From Planctomycetaceae bacterium (GTDB lineage: Bacteria; Planctomycetota; Planctomycetia; Planctomycetales; Planctomycetaceae): a stretch of DNA of 64,000 nucleotides. How positions within the stretch are numbered: position 1 is the stretch's first letter; the number at the start of each line of letters is the position of its first letter. Of this stretch, positions 54,511 to 64,000 are shown in pieces. Under the pieces are notes generated by a model. The model worked only from the letters and a program-made list of their open reading frames with translations. It did no database searches and had not been told where the DNA came from. The DNA lies in NCBI GenBank assembly GCA_019636285.1, contig JAHBXV010000025.1, positions 1-64,000 of the forward strand. Direction: 5' to 3'. The position numbers and the translations under genes were made by a program.

Positions 54511-54639
54511 CTACATCTTCTTGACGGCCTTCTTGGTCGTCTTCTTGACGGCCTTCTTCGCCGTCTTCTTCACGGCCTTCTTCGTGGCTTTCTTGACGGC
54601 CTTCTTGACGGCCTTCTTGGCTGCTTTCTTCTTGGCCAC
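54511..54639 (-). CDS. 42-residue lysine/alanine-repeat histone-like DNA-binding peptide
   Basis: A minus-strand frame starts with GTG at 54639, with a strong GGAAGGAGG just upstream (seven-base spacing), and ends with TAG at 54511-54513. The product is almost wholly made of Lys, Ala, Thr and Val as AKKAVKK / AKKTxKK repeats. This is the pattern of the C-terminal domain of histone H1 and of bacterial histone-H1-like proteins. Such tails bind DNA without sequence preference and help compact it. Unlike most bacterial H1-like proteins there is no separate globular or SWIB-like part. A good ribosome-binding site and a terminator 83 bp downstream support a real, monocistronic gene. Planctomycetes keep a condensed nucleoid, which fits. 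Confidence 0.8.
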   Translation of the reverse strand: MAKKKAAKKAVKKAVKKATKKAVKKTAKKAVKKTTKKAVKKM

Positions 54640-55065
54640 CTTCAGTCCTCCTTCCAGAGAGACATACGTGTGACCGTCGGGGCCGCCGGCTTACCGGGCT
54701 GAACGTTGCGGCACGAACGCGTCACACAACCGAATCCTTTCCGACCTGCCAACCTTGACAAGTCGCGTGACAAGCACATGGATCATGGTCTTGTCTTGAG
54801 CACGTTGCAGAGCGGCAGACTCTTCAACGCACGCTTGACAGACCGGTCATCACCATCACTTGTCACAGAACTGGGCGTAATCGTACGAATTTCTAAAAAG
54901 ACTTCAAGCCATTTGTTGAGTGACTTGAAAGAAATCGCGCGCTTTGCTCGCGCTTCAAGGCAGCGAACATCGCGATTCATGTCGTCGCGTTGACATCGTA
55001 ACCGGTCATCTCGCGATCATGCGCGAGCCTTCCACATCGCGATCTCGCATCGACCGATCATCTCC
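54640..55065. promoter_or_regulatory. upstream region of the histone-like gene
   Basis: These 426 bp lie between the histone-like gene and the stop of the next minus-strand gene. The stretch is more AT-rich than its surroundings. It holds several TGACAAG words or complements (54756, 54768, 54859) plus CTTGTC at 54790. These could be operator-like repeats, or chance. No other gene is convincing here. Confidence 0.4.
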
Positions 55066-56589
55066 TCAACGCGCGATCGTCGAAGGGACATGTCGATACG
55101 GCGTCTCCAACAACAGCACGCACAAACACGTGATGTAAAGACGACCCGCATTGTCGGCGAACTCTTCGACCGTGCCGCGCGGTTGCGTGGGATGCCAGCT
55201 TCCACGAATGTCGGCCGAACCACGCGAAGCCTGCTGAGAAACCACGAGATCACGCACTTTGGGAAACCATTCCGCGAATGCAGTCTGATCGTATTGATTG
55301 AGAAACTCGGCCACGAACAGCCACGCGACCACATTGCGGCGACCGGTCGTCCAATCAGGTTGTCTCTCGCTCTCGAGCAGCAGTTCCGCGCCGCGACGCA
55401 GTGAGGGATGGTCGGCTGGCCAGCCCATCCACAACCGCGCGAGCAGAGCCTGCGAGGTGAGCGCGCTGGTGGCGGCATCGGCGTTCGATGACGGCTGATA
55501 GCGATAGCGAACGCCGCCATCTTGTTGAACGCGATCCAAGAACCCCGAGGCTCGCGCGAAGTCATCCAGAGAGACGTCGACTCCCGCCAGCCGAGCCGAG
55601 TGGAGTGCCACCAGTGCCAGGCCGGTGACGGACGTGTCGGCTTCCATGAGCGGCGTCATGGGGCGGTACCGCCAGCCCCCGAACTTCGGATGCTGGGCAT
55701 TGAGCAGATGGCTCACCGCCCGTTCCAAAGGAGCGCGCAGGGTCTCATCATCCGTCATGGCGAGCGCTTCCGCCAGTACCAGGGTGCCGGTCGCATGCGC
55801 GTAGAATGTCGTATAGCGTCCCTGGTCGAAACGAATGTCGTGCAGATCACCGGTCTCGGGATCCTGCTGGCCAATCAGCCATTTCAAACCGCGGTCGACG
55901 GCTTCACGATGCGTCCCGCGTTCGTGAGTTTGGCCTGCCCCCAGGAAGGCGAGTAGCGCGAGGGCCGTTGCTCCCGAATCGGTCCGCAGCGTGGAGAGCG
56001 CCGCATCGGGGTAACCCTCGTGGAGCTGCCAGCGGCCATCGCTTAGCTGATGACGGGCCAGCCACGAGAGCCCGGCTTCCACCGCGCGCTCGGCCGCGGC
56101 GATCTTAGGATCATTCTGAACGGCTGACTCGCGCAGAGTGGGATCACGACCATCAAGCAAGCCGCGCAACGGAATGAACGTGGGGGCGAGTCCCGTTTCT
56201 TCCGTCGTTCCTCCCGTCGCCGCGCTGGCCGCCACTTTGGGCGCGCTCTCTGAGGCGGGCCGCGACAAGTCCCACAATTGAACCGGGACGCGTTCACTGG
56301 CTGCGTCGCCGGGTGAAGAGAGACTGCCCGGAGGCACCCAACCGACGAGTATCGGATCGAGGTCGCGAGTCGACCGGATTTGATAAACGATGACCGCGAA
56401 CACCAGCAGCACGACCGCGTGAAAGGCCCCACTGGCCGCCAGTCCCTTCCAGCCGCTTGCCACATCGCGACGAATGCGCTCGAAGACGCTCACTCGATGC
56501 CAATGCTGGTCCGCATCTGAAACCTGCAAGCGGAACCGGGCGCGCGAACCCGGCAGACGGGGAGGTCGTCCCGGCGAGTCTTGAGGCAT
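55066..56589 (-). CDS. membrane-anchored prenyltransferase/squalene-cyclase-fold protein
   Basis: This 507-residue protein from ATG 56589 (GGAGCG six bases upstream) has a Pro/Arg-rich cytoplasmic N-terminus and one membrane helix at about residues 49-68. A linker follows, then an alpha/alpha-toroid region from about 165 to the end with repeated motifs such as GLSWLARHQLSDGRW, GLKWLIGQQDPETGD and LLNAQHPKFGGWRYRP. These resemble the QW repeats of the squalene-hopene cyclase and prenyltransferase fold. The catalytic DxDD of cyclases is not evident, so enzymatic activity is doubtful. In planctomycetes such proteins are frequent and uncharacterised. It follows the LamG-DUF1549-DUF1553 gene by 61 bp, probably as an operon. 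Confidence 0.8.
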   Translation of the reverse strand: MPQDSPGRPPRLPGSRARFRLQVSDADQHWHRVSVFERIRRDVASGWKGLAASGAFHAVVLLVFAVIVYQIRSTRDLDPILVGWVPPGSLSSPGDAASERVPVQLWDLSRPASESAPKVAASAATGGTTEETGLAPTFIPLRGLLDGRDPTLRESAVQNDPKIAAAERAVEAGLSWLARHQLSDGRWQLHEGYPDAALSTLRTDSGATALALLAFLGAGQTHERGTHREAVDRGLKWLIGQQDPETGDLHDIRFDQGRYTTFYAHATGTLVLAEALAMTDDETLRAPLERAVSHLLNAQHPKFGGWRYRPMTPLMEADTSVTGLALVALHSARLAGVDVSLDDFARASGFLDRVQQDGGVRYRYQPSSNADAATSALTSQALLARLWMGWPADHPSLRRGAELLLESERQPDWTTGRRNVVAWLFVAEFLNQYDQTAFAEWFPKVRDLVVSQQASRGSADIRGSWHPTQPRGTVEEFADNAGRLYITCLCVLLLETPYRHVPSTIAR

Positions 56590-56650
56590 GTTCGCTCCAC
56601 GGCGTTTTGGGCGGTCGCCACGATCGACGACACTACCCACGCCGGTTACG

Positions 56651-59600
56651 TCAGGGGACGAACACGAATTCCGGTGAGTTGATTAAGACCCAGACCAGGT
56701 CTTCGGCCGCTTCGCGCCAGGCCGGTGTTAGCCGAGCCGTCGCGGGGTCGCCTCGTTCCACCGCCTCCGCATACGCGATCTTTCGGTCGTTGGCTTCCGG
56801 CTGAAGATGGTTCGTCCAACTGACGCCGGTCGCACGCGGACGAAGAATCGGCTGTCGCGGCTGATCCAGACGTCGCCGTGTCTCGAAACCCGCGGACAAC
56901 AGTCCCGCAGCAGCGGACTTTTCGTCGTCCGTCGGTCGACGGGTCAACACGGCCAGGTAGGTCTGTTCGACAAACTGATCGAGCGACACGTCTTCCAGGG
57001 CCAGATCGGTGAAGCGGCTATCATCGGAAAGCTGGGTCGTTCGGCGAGCGACCGCGCCGTTCGCGAGAATGGCCGGCTGCAACACGGTGGTTTCGTTCGG
57101 GCGCGCCGAGCGAGGATCTGGACGATTCGGCCGCCAGCCAAACGTCTCCAGCACGTCAGCCAACGCTTGAATGCCGGGCAGCGAGAGACTGGGGCGATCT
57201 CGCTCATTGGAGAGGGCTCCCAACTGCCACGCGCGCCGCGGCGTTCCCAGGTTGAGCGAGCTCTTGTAACTTCGCAGACCATCCACATCGATGTTGAGAT
57301 CTTCCGTGCGGAACGATTTGCCGGAGACCACGAACAACGAATCGAGGAGTTGCTCCGCCGAGAGACGTCGCGGCATGGCAGCCGCGAACATTTCCGCGTG
57401 CGGTCCCGCGGCTCCCTCGGGGTCGACTTGCCGCCGATACGCGTCCGTCAGCACCATGAGGCGCGCCATGTGCTTGAGGTCGTAGCCACAACGAACCAGT
57501 TCGCGCGAGAGGTCGGCGAGCAGTTCGGGATGCGAAGGCTTGGCGTGCTCCCAATCGGCGATCGGTTCCACCAGCCCTCGGCCGAAGTAACGCTGCCACA
57601 GCCGATTGACGGCGACGTCCGCGAATCGTGTGTTGAAGGGGGACGTGACCCGCGCCGCGAGTTGCTCGCGCGTGTCGCCGGGTTTCTCGAACCAGCTTTC
57701 GGGTAACTCCTGGGATGCGAGTTCGGCGAATGGCCAAGCGGGTGGAACGGGGACGCCGGGTCGTAGGGTCACCTTGACCAGCAACGACGCCTGTGCCTCG
57801 GGATCGCCGGGAATGGTGCTTGTCTTCGGCACCGATTCGGCATCGCGCTTGAGCATCGCGGCGAGGCTGAACAGATCTTGTTGCGAGAAATCGTGGAAGG
57901 GCGCGTCGTGGCACCGCGCGCAGGTCATCTCCATTCCGAGAAACGCCTGAGCGAGCACATGGGCCTTGGCGGCCATCGGAGCATCGTTCTGTGTCGCCAG
58001 TTCAAACCCGGCCGGACCGCCGTAATGCGTACTCCCTTCCATCAGAATCAGTTCGGTCACGAACCGGTCGAGCGGTTTGTTATCGAGGAACGACTCTTCG
58101 ATCCAGAACCGGAAGGGTCCGGTGTTGTTGAGCGTCGGATTGACGACGTTTGGGTTCTCACCAAGCACGTCCTGCCAATAGCCGATCCAGTGATCGGCCC
58201 AGCCCCGATCGGCCAGCAGCCGATCGACGGCGCGCTCGCGACGCGATTCCGGGGGATCCTGCTCGAAGGCCGCGATCTGTTCCGGCGACGGAACCGTTCC
58301 CACAAGATCGAGCGTTACACGCCGCAGGAAGGCCAGATCGCTGATCGGACCGAGCGGCTGCACGCCCGCAGATTCGATGGCCACGTTCAGTCGTCCGTCA
58401 ATCGCCGAACTCGTGAGCGCAGGCACATCGTCGAGGCCGAGCAGCTTGCGGGCGTCTTGATGACGGCGTTCCCAGAACTGATCGTAAGCCGTGGAAGCGA
58501 CCCGGCGACGTTGCTGGTTCTCCCACGTTAGTCGCTCAGCTTCTCGCTCGGCCCAGGCTTCCCAGTCGACATCGGTCAGCGGCAGGTCAGACGGCGACCC
58601 GAGAACCTGAAACTGATCGGGACTCGTCTCGAAAGCGAGGCAGGTCTCTCCCGTTTCGGGACGACGTTCGCGACCCCCCAGGATCAGGTCGAGCGAAATG
58701 ACGTGTTCCTGACCGTCCCCTTCAAACGAAACCACCGTCTCGTGATCGCCGGGCTGCGGCGGGCGAATCGTTGATGAGACTTCACTCTTCAAGTCGTAGA
58801 GAGTGCCATGCGCGTCGCTCGTCCGTGTCGGATAGTCCAACTCCGCCACGATCTCGCCATCGATTCGCAGAATGGCCGCACTTCGGGCTCGCACCAGAAT
58901 GCGAAACGGGCCGCTCGGTAGGGCGCGTCGCCCCGACATCCGCACCAACAGCGGGTTGCCGCGATCGGCCTGCACGCCATGCGGCGTGTAGAACCGGGGC
59001 AGTTCCGTGATTGCCCACATCGATTGCGTGAACCGTTCCATGGGTTCGGGAATTGGGAACTTCCACCCCTTCTTCTCCGGAATTCGCGTCATCACCTCGA
59101 TCAGGACGGAATCGCCTGCGATTAGCTCTGACGGTGTCTCGTACGACGGCGGCAGAATACGCTCATACCGCGAGGCGATGGTTTCCGGCGACAGAATCGT
59201 CCGATAGATGGCGACTTCGTCGATCGCTCCATCCAGAGACGATCCAGCGCTCAGGCCCATCGATGAGCCAATCCAGAGTTCATCATCGTCGACGACGGGA
59301 GGCTCTTCGGTCGGCCCGCCATACCCGGTCCATTTTCCGGCAACCGAGGCGCCATCGACGTAGGCCCGGATCGAATCGGGCTTGCCGAACTCGTAGGTCA
59401 ACGCGACATGATGCCAGTCACCATCGGGCGTGAATCCTTCGGTGGCATCCCAGCGATGCCAGTCGGTGATTTCACCGGGGCGATTGTCGGCATCGCGGAA
59501 AAGAAAACCGGGAACGGCCTGGCCGTTTGTCCCGACGAGTCGCAGCCCATAGTTCTGGTTGTCGCTGGCAAACCCTTTATTTCCAGTTCGGCCTTTACCA

Positions 59601-59986
59601 ATCAGGTAGACGGTCTGCCCGCCACTCAGCTTATCGAGTTGCACCCAGGCTTCCAGGGTCATGGAATCGCCATTGGTGAAGTCGAGGGGGCTGCCGGTCC
59701 CCGTGTCGGGCACCTTCAGGGCCGACTTGCCGCGTAACCGCAGGGCATGATTGTCTTTGGGAAGCCGGGGAAACTCCGGCGGGCGCGGCCCCTCGGCCGA
59801 GGTGTCGAGTTCGCCGGCCGGTCGGTCGCTGTCATTCGCCGCAGTCGCCGGCTCACTACCGGTCGGCTCGAACGTCCACCGCGCGACAGGTTTGTCGGCA
59901 AGAATCCGCTCATTCCAGTCCATCTTGTTGGCGTCGGCAGCCAACACGGACGTCGCCACGAGTATCCACGCGGAACTGGCAAACAT
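56651..59986 (-). CDS. secreted LamG-DUF1549-DUF1553 protein
   Basis: This 1111-residue protein from ATG 59986 has a signal peptide (about 1-17, ending VLAA). A LamG/concanavalin-like domain lies at about 75-285 (SMTLEAWVQLDKLSGGQTV, DGDWHHVALTYEFG, AIDEVAIY). A middle beta region comes next. DUF1549 follows (from about 570, LRRVTLDLVGTVPSPEQIAA), with a heme-binding-like CARCH near residue 685. DUF1553 (about 790-1090, FADVAVNRLWQRYFGRGLVE) follows, and NSPEFVF lies at the very end. This architecture is a planctomycete hallmark. It is often proposed to take part in extracellular polysaccharide or sulfated-glycan degradation, but no activity is established. The CxxCH may hold heme. It lies next to sulfatases and a cyclase-fold partner. 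Confidence 0.93.
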   Translation of the reverse strand: MFASSAWILVATSVLAADANKMDWNERILADKPVARWTFEPTGSEPATAANDSDRPAGELDTSAEGPRPPEFPRLPKDNHALRLRGKSALKVPDTGTGSPLDFTNGDSMTLEAWVQLDKLSGGQTVYLIGKGRTGNKGFASDNQNYGLRLVGTNGQAVPGFLFRDADNRPGEITDWHRWDATEGFTPDGDWHHVALTYEFGKPDSIRAYVDGASVAGKWTGYGGPTEEPPVVDDDELWIGSSMGLSAGSSLDGAIDEVAIYRTILSPETIASRYERILPPSYETPSELIAGDSVLIEVMTRIPEKKGWKFPIPEPMERFTQSMWAITELPRFYTPHGVQADRGNPLLVRMSGRRALPSGPFRILVRARSAAILRIDGEIVAELDYPTRTSDAHGTLYDLKSEVSSTIRPPQPGDHETVVSFEGDGQEHVISLDLILGGRERRPETGETCLAFETSPDQFQVLGSPSDLPLTDVDWEAWAEREAERLTWENQQRRRVASTAYDQFWERRHQDARKLLGLDDVPALTSSAIDGRLNVAIESAGVQPLGPISDLAFLRRVTLDLVGTVPSPEQIAAFEQDPPESRRERAVDRLLADRGWADHWIGYWQDVLGENPNVVNPTLNNTGPFRFWIEESFLDNKPLDRFVTELILMEGSTHYGGPAGFELATQNDAPMAAKAHVLAQAFLGMEMTCARCHDAPFHDFSQQDLFSLAAMLKRDAESVPKTSTIPGDPEAQASLLVKVTLRPGVPVPPAWPFAELASQELPESWFEKPGDTREQLAARVTSPFNTRFADVAVNRLWQRYFGRGLVEPIADWEHAKPSHPELLADLSRELVRCGYDLKHMARLMVLTDAYRRQVDPEGAAGPHAEMFAAAMPRRLSAEQLLDSLFVVSGKSFRTEDLNIDVDGLRSYKSSLNLGTPRRAWQLGALSNERDRPSLSLPGIQALADVLETFGWRPNRPDPRSARPNETTVLQPAILANGAVARRTTQLSDDSRFTDLALEDVSLDQFVEQTYLAVLTRRPTDDEKSAAAGLLSAGFETRRRLDQPRQPILRPRATGVSWTNHLQPEANDRKIAYAEAVERGDPATARLTPAWREAAEDLVWVLINSPEFVFVP

Positions 59987-60430
59987 GGGGCAAACTTCCT
60001 CTCGCGTGTCGAATCGACCGAACACCGCAGTTTAACAAGTCGCGGAAGCAGCTCGCAATGCGTCAGAAGCCGCGAGCGGCCAGCCACCAGCAGCCAGCGA
60101 ATGTGCATGGGATCCACGCGGCAGCGCTGAGCTACGTGGCGCGGCTGATTTCTGTGCGAATTGCGTGGAACTTGAGTCGCCTGCCGGTTTTTTCAGCGGT
60201 CTGTTAGACCGGACGCGGCCCGAGGGCTATCATTCGGGGTCCAGCCGGATTCCCGACCTTCGAGTGCCAGCCTGTCGCCGACCGCGCGAAGACCCTTGGC
60301 GGTTCGGCGTCGTTGATAAACAGCACGGTTTTGACAGTCAGCCCGTGTCTTGCGGACCATGAACGATTCTGGATGGCAGCCGTCGTCCCGCAAATCTTGA
60401 AACCCCATTTCAGACGCGATTGAGTCACTT
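59987..60430. other. divergent intergenic region upstream of sucC
   Basis: These 444 bp hold the promoters for the LamG gene (minus) and sucC (plus). A GGCCAGC-type repeat lies at 60070-60103 (AGCGGCCAGCCACCAGC). No RNA gene or good coding frame was found. The sucC start has no strong ribosome-binding site. Confidence 0.4.
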
Positions 60431-61618
60431 ATGAAGATTCATGAATTCCAGGCCAAGGAACTGTTCGCGAAGTCCGGCGTCAAGGTGCCGCGCGGCATCG
60501 TTGCCAAGACAGCCGATGAAGCGGCTGCCGCCTTCGGCACGCTGGGCGGCTCTCTCGCGGTTGTGAAGTCGCAGATTCATGCTGGCGGCCGCGGCAAAGG
60601 GCGCTTTCAGGAACATCCCGAACAGGCTGGAGTGGTCCTGGTGAAATCGGCCGACGACGCGAAGGCGAACGCCGCGCGCATGCTTGGCAGCACGCTGGTC
60701 ACGATTCAGACCGGCGAGGAAGGGAAGCAGGTCAACACGCTGCTGGTCGAAGAGGGCCTCAACATCGCCCGCGAGCTCTACCTGGGGATCGTGGTTGATC
60801 GCGAAGCCGGCGGCCCGGTGATGATCGCCTCAACCGAAGGGGGCATGGAGATCGAAAAGGTCGCCCATGACACCCCCGAGAAGATTTTGCACGAACCCTT
60901 CGATGTCGATGCCGGGCTGTTCCCTTATCAGGCCCGCAAACTGGCGTTCGCGCTGGGTCTTGAAGGAGCCGCGCTGCGAAACGCCGAGACGTTCCTGCGC
61001 CAGGTGGCGAAGTTCTTTGTCGACCACGATTGCAGCATGGCAGAGATCAATCCGCTGGTCGTGACGAAGGAAGGGGACCTCGTCGCCCTCGATGGCAAGG
61101 TGACGTTCGACGACAACGCCTTGTTCCGCCACAAAGACCTGGAAGCCTATCGCGACCTGACCGAAGAAGAGCCGATGGAAGTCGCCGCCCAGAAGGCCGG
61201 GCTGAGCTTCGTGAAGCTCGACGGCAACCTGGGCTGCCTCGTTAACGGGGCGGGTCTGGCCATGAGCACGATGGACCTCATCAAGCTGCACGGGGGCGAA
61301 CCGGCGAACTTCCTCGACGTGGGGGGCGGCGCGAATGTCGATCAGGTGACGGAGGCCTTCCGTATCATTCTGACCGATCCCAACGTGAAGGGGATTCTGG
61401 TCAACATCTTCGGCGGCATCATGAACTGCGAAACGATCGCCGATGCGTTGCTGGCGGCTTACGACCGCATCGGCATCAAGGTGCCGCTGGTGGTGCGCCT
61501 GGAAGGAAACAACGTGGAAGCGGCCCGCAATAAGCTCGCCGCGAGCGGCAAGAACTTCATCCGCGCCGAAAACCTGACCGACGCCGCCCAGAAAGCCGTG
61601 GCGTCGATCGTGGCGTAG
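60431..61618 (+). CDS. sucC: succinyl-CoA synthetase beta subunit (ADP-forming type)
   Basis: This 395-residue SucC starts at ATG 60431. It couples succinyl-CoA cleavage to ATP or GTP synthesis in the citric acid cycle, together with SucD. The ATP-grasp domain is clear: [12 protein letters not shown] at the start, [32 protein letters not shown] and [10 protein letters not shown]. The C-terminal ligase domain has [28 protein letters not shown], and [10 protein letters not shown] at the nucleotide/CoA interface. Its partner sucD lies downstream but is separated from it by three other genes, which is unusual. Confidence 0.97.
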   Translation: MKIHEFQAKELFAKSGVKVPRGIVAKTADEAAAAFGTLGGSLAVVKSQIHAGGRGKGRFQEHPEQAGVVLVKSADDAKANAARMLGSTLVTIQTGEEGKQVNTLLVEEGLNIARELYLGIVVDREAGGPVMIASTEGGMEIEKVAHDTPEKILHEPFDVDAGLFPYQARKLAFALGLEGAALRNAETFLRQVAKFFVDHDCSMAEINPLVVTKEGDLVALDGKVTFDDNALFRHKDLEAYRDLTEEEPMEVAAQKAGLSFVKLDGNLGCLVNGAGLAMSTMDLIKLHGGEPANFLDVGGGANVDQVTEAFRIILTDPNVKGILVNIFGGIMNCETIADALLAAYDRIGIKVPLVVRLEGNNVEAARNKLAASGKNFIRAENLTDAAQKAVASIVA

Positions 61619-61724
61619 GGAGAGGACATAAACTTGCGGCTCCACCAAATTCTTGGATTGGATCGGGAAGTCGATACCATTGAAAAGAATGAAGGGGGAA
61701 CTGGGTGAGTTGGAGGGGACTAAG

Positions 61725-61970
61725 ATGACGTCGTTGACGGTCGAATTGGAAGATTCCTTGTACCAAAAGCTGCAATCGGTTGCGAAATCGAGACAGTTGA
61801 CTGCGGCGGAGATGGTTCATGACCTTGTCGCGCAATTGGAGCTTCCTTCGACGACGAGTCCTGGTAAGCGTCTCGGCGAGATAGAACCATTTTCCGTGGG
61901 TGCGATCCTGAGGCCCCTTTCTCCGGAAGACGACCTTATGGAAGAGATGCTCGGTGACAAGCTCTTCTGA
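61725..61970 (+). CDS. VapB-like antitoxin
   Basis: This 81-residue protein from ATG 61725 has GGAGG at 61712-61716 upstream. Its N-terminus MTSLTVELEDSLYQKL looks like a ribbon-helix-helix DNA-binding start, followed by a helix and an acidic C-terminal half suited to binding a toxin. It overlaps the PIN-domain gene by 17 bp, the classical VapBC arrangement. As in other TA pairs it should repress its own operon. The earlier in-frame ATG at 61653 gives a non-matching extension. Confidence 0.75.
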   Translation: MTSLTVELEDSLYQKLQSVAKSRQLTAAEMVHDLVAQLELPSTTSPGKRLGEIEPFSVGAILRPLSPEDDLMEEMLGDKLF

Positions 61971-62394
61971 TTTGATTGGCGTCGATACGACCTGGCTGGT
62001 CGCGAGAATTATCTCGGAACATCCAGGTCATGTCGCGGCTCTTGAGATTTCGGAAAGGCTACTCCAATCCGGCAGCCGTTTCGCAATCGTCCCGATGGTT
62101 CTGTTTGAACTCGTTCATGTCGTGACAGATTCCCGAAGATTTGCGAATCCCGTGGAGATGCAACGAGCGTTGGACATGGTGAAAGAAATTTCGGACTCGC
62201 CCGATACGGTCTTCCTCCAACCGACAGAGGAGTCCATCAACCTGGCATGGGATTGGATGCGGAACTATCAATTGGGACGAAAGCGAATTCTTGACACACA
62301 ACTGGCGGCAACTTTCCACATGAATGGTGTCCATCGCATCCTGACGGCGAATCCCTCCGACTTCGCGATCTTCAAGATCTTTGAGTTTATTTAA
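61954..62394 (+). CDS. VapC-like PIN-domain toxin (ribonuclease)
   Basis: This 146-residue protein begins at GTG 61954, inside the end of the antitoxin gene. It is a PIN domain with the acidic metal-binding set: Asp11 in LIGVDTTWL, Glu52 in LFELVHVV, Asp114 in RILDTQLAAT and Asp136 in TANPSDF. VapC toxins cut tRNA or rRNA and are neutralised by VapB. The gene lies between sucC and sucD, so the pair probably inserted into an ancestral sucCD operon. Activity and RNA target are not predictable. Confidence 0.85.
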   Translation: MTSSSDLIGVDTTWLVARIISEHPGHVAALEISERLLQSGSRFAIVPMVLFELVHVVTDSRRFANPVEMQRALDMVKEISDSPDTVFLQPTEESINLAWDWMRNYQLGRKRILDTQLAATFHMNGVHRILTANPSDFAIFKIFEFI

Positions 62395-62410
62395 CGCGAA
62401 GGTCGACCAA

Positions 62411-63325
62411 ATGGACTCCGTGGTTCACCCCGATCTTCGCTCTCCCTGGTTTGCACCGAGTTTTAAATGCCGTGATCTCCATGCTTCTCACTCCTTTTCA
62501 CCAACCGTGGGATCGTATTGGCCGGAAGAGCCTGCGCCATCAATCGGCTATCGTGGCTCGGCTGGATGGTTCAAGATGCTCCTAGACCACTTTCATGGCG
62601 AGCTCGCGCGTCGGCGTGATTGGCATGGGTTCCACCAGACGTGGGCCATTATGCTGGCCGCCGATTTGAATCGACGCCTGCCTGATGGATGGTTTGCCGA
62701 GCCGAACGTGCAGTTTCATGTGGAAATCGACGTGGCCGCGCTGGAGTCGCATCCGACCAAGAGCGGCCACGAACAGGCCGTTTCGCGAGTCGAGGGGCAA
62801 GACCTCTCTCTGGATTGGTCGCCCACTCCCCCAACCGCTGTTCTGGAAGTCCCCGCGTGGAATGACACGGTCGCTGTCGAGATTTACTCTCCCGAGAGTC
62901 CGCGCCATCTCGCGGGCGCCATCGAGTTGGTCAGCCCCTCGAATAAAGACCGTCCGGACAGCCGCGAACGATTTGTCGCCAAGTGCGAACGGTATCTGCA
63001 GACGGGGGTTGGGCTGGTCGTGGTGGATGTCGTGACCGACCGCCATGCCGACCTGCACGGCTTGCTTCTCGAACGGATGGATCCGGAATCGTCGCAACAG
63101 TCCGAACCGTCAGGTCACGGTTGTGACGAACTCTTCGCCTGCTCCTACCAGCCGGTCATTCGCCAGGACAGCTTGCGGCTGGAAATGTGGCTCGCAGAGT
63201 TAGTTGTGGGGAAACCGCTGCCGACGACTCCGTTGTTTCTGAAAAACGGTCCGGTGTTGCCCGTGGATTTGAACGCCTCGTATCTTGAGTCCTGCGCGCT
63301 GCTGCGTCTTCCGAATTCTCACTGA
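62411..63325 (+). CDS. DUF4058-like protein
   Basis: This 304-residue protein from ATG 62411 (AAGG nine bases upstream) has the DUF4058 signature region, including GAIELVSPSNK, RERFVAKCERYL and GLVVVDVVTD. The early part contains HPDLRSPWF and a long helix before DRRDWHGF-like sequence. DUF4058 proteins occur widely in planctomycetes and cyanobacteria and have an endonuclease-like fold by some predictions, but no known function. Its C-terminus is charged and non-repetitive. It lies in the same direction as the TA pair and sucD (51-bp gap to sucD). Confidence 0.75.
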   Translation: MDSVVHPDLRSPWFAPSFKCRDLHASHSFSPTVGSYWPEEPAPSIGYRGSAGWFKMLLDHFHGELARRRDWHGFHQTWAIMLAADLNRRLPDGWFAEPNVQFHVEIDVAALESHPTKSGHEQAVSRVEGQDLSLDWSPTPPTAVLEVPAWNDTVAVEIYSPESPRHLAGAIELVSPSNKDRPDSRERFVAKCERYLQTGVGLVVVDVVTDRHADLHGLLLERMDPESSQQSEPSGHGCDELFACSYQPVIRQDSLRLEMWLAELVVGKPLPTTPLFLKNGPVLPVDLNASYLESCALLRLPNSH

Positions 63326-63375
63326 ACTGTCTGGCCGAATTGATTCGGCCTTCCTGCTGAAAGCACACTCCGCAA

Positions 63376-64000
<625 letters not shown>

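Noticed and set aside
54464-54673. Plus-strand frame of Phe/Leu/Thr/Ala repeats resembling a membrane protein
   Set aside because: It is the exact complement of the AKK-repeat gene, which has the better ribosome-binding site and terminator.

Overview
This 64-kb window is GC-rich (roughly 60% by eye) and densely coding. It almost certainly comes from a planctomycete, probably of the Planctomycetaceae. The lineage call rests on several gene types that are typical of that phylum: a LamG-DUF1549-DUF1553 protein with a CxxCH motif, two sulfatases, a Ser/Thr kinase fused to a WD40 array, a giant surface protein that starts with an LEPR-XLL-like motif, a DUF1559 remnant, and a tiny AKK-repeat histone-like protein. 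GTG starts and weak Shine-Dalgarno sequences are common, and many intergenic gaps hold short hairpin (REP-like) repeats.

Layout. Positions 1-2.9 kb hold a small hypothetical gene, then on the minus strand a stand-alone GspE/PilB-type ATPase and a STAS-domain membrane protein. Positions 3.2-10.3 kb on the plus strand form a cell-shape block: two membrane-anchored coiled-coil proteins, a 47-residue single-pass peptide, then a divergent MreB, MreC, MreD and a class B penicillin-binding protein (PBP2). mreC, mreD and the PBP2 gene are tightly coupled; mreB is separated from them by about 250 bp of repeats. Positions 10.35-15.5 kb (minus) encode a 1711-residue kinase with 21 WD40 repeats. Positions 15.6-35.3 kb (minus) are one reading frame of about 6560 residues, a repetitive beta-helix-like surface protein with two regular internal repeat arrays.

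From 35.7 to 40.1 kb lie a secreted cysteine-containing protein, an RlmI-like methyltransferase, argJ, a DUF1801 protein and tRNA-Arg(CCT). From 40.1 to 43.9 kb is a patchy accessory stretch next to the tRNA: a compositionally different beta-propeller-like protein, a decayed DUF1559 fragment, small membrane or secreted proteins and paired REP-like hairpins. From 44 to 54 kb are a GroES-like co-chaperonin, a UbiB/AarF kinase, two sulfatases, a stand-alone receiver domain, a DapA-family aldolase, a rhodanese, a lipoprotein and trpA. From 54.5 to 60 kb (minus) are the histone-like peptide with its own terminator, a membrane-anchored prenyltransferase-fold protein and the LamG-DUF1549-DUF1553 protein. 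The window ends with sucC and the start of sucD, separated by a VapBC-type toxin-antitoxin pair and a DUF4058-like gene.

No CRISPR array, rRNA, transposase or prophage was recognised. The most unusual items are the shape block with an MreB that has lost residues expected for ATP hydrolysis, the giant repeat protein with its quantised DNA repeats, the 42-residue histone-like gene, and the toxin-antitoxin insertion that splits sucCD.
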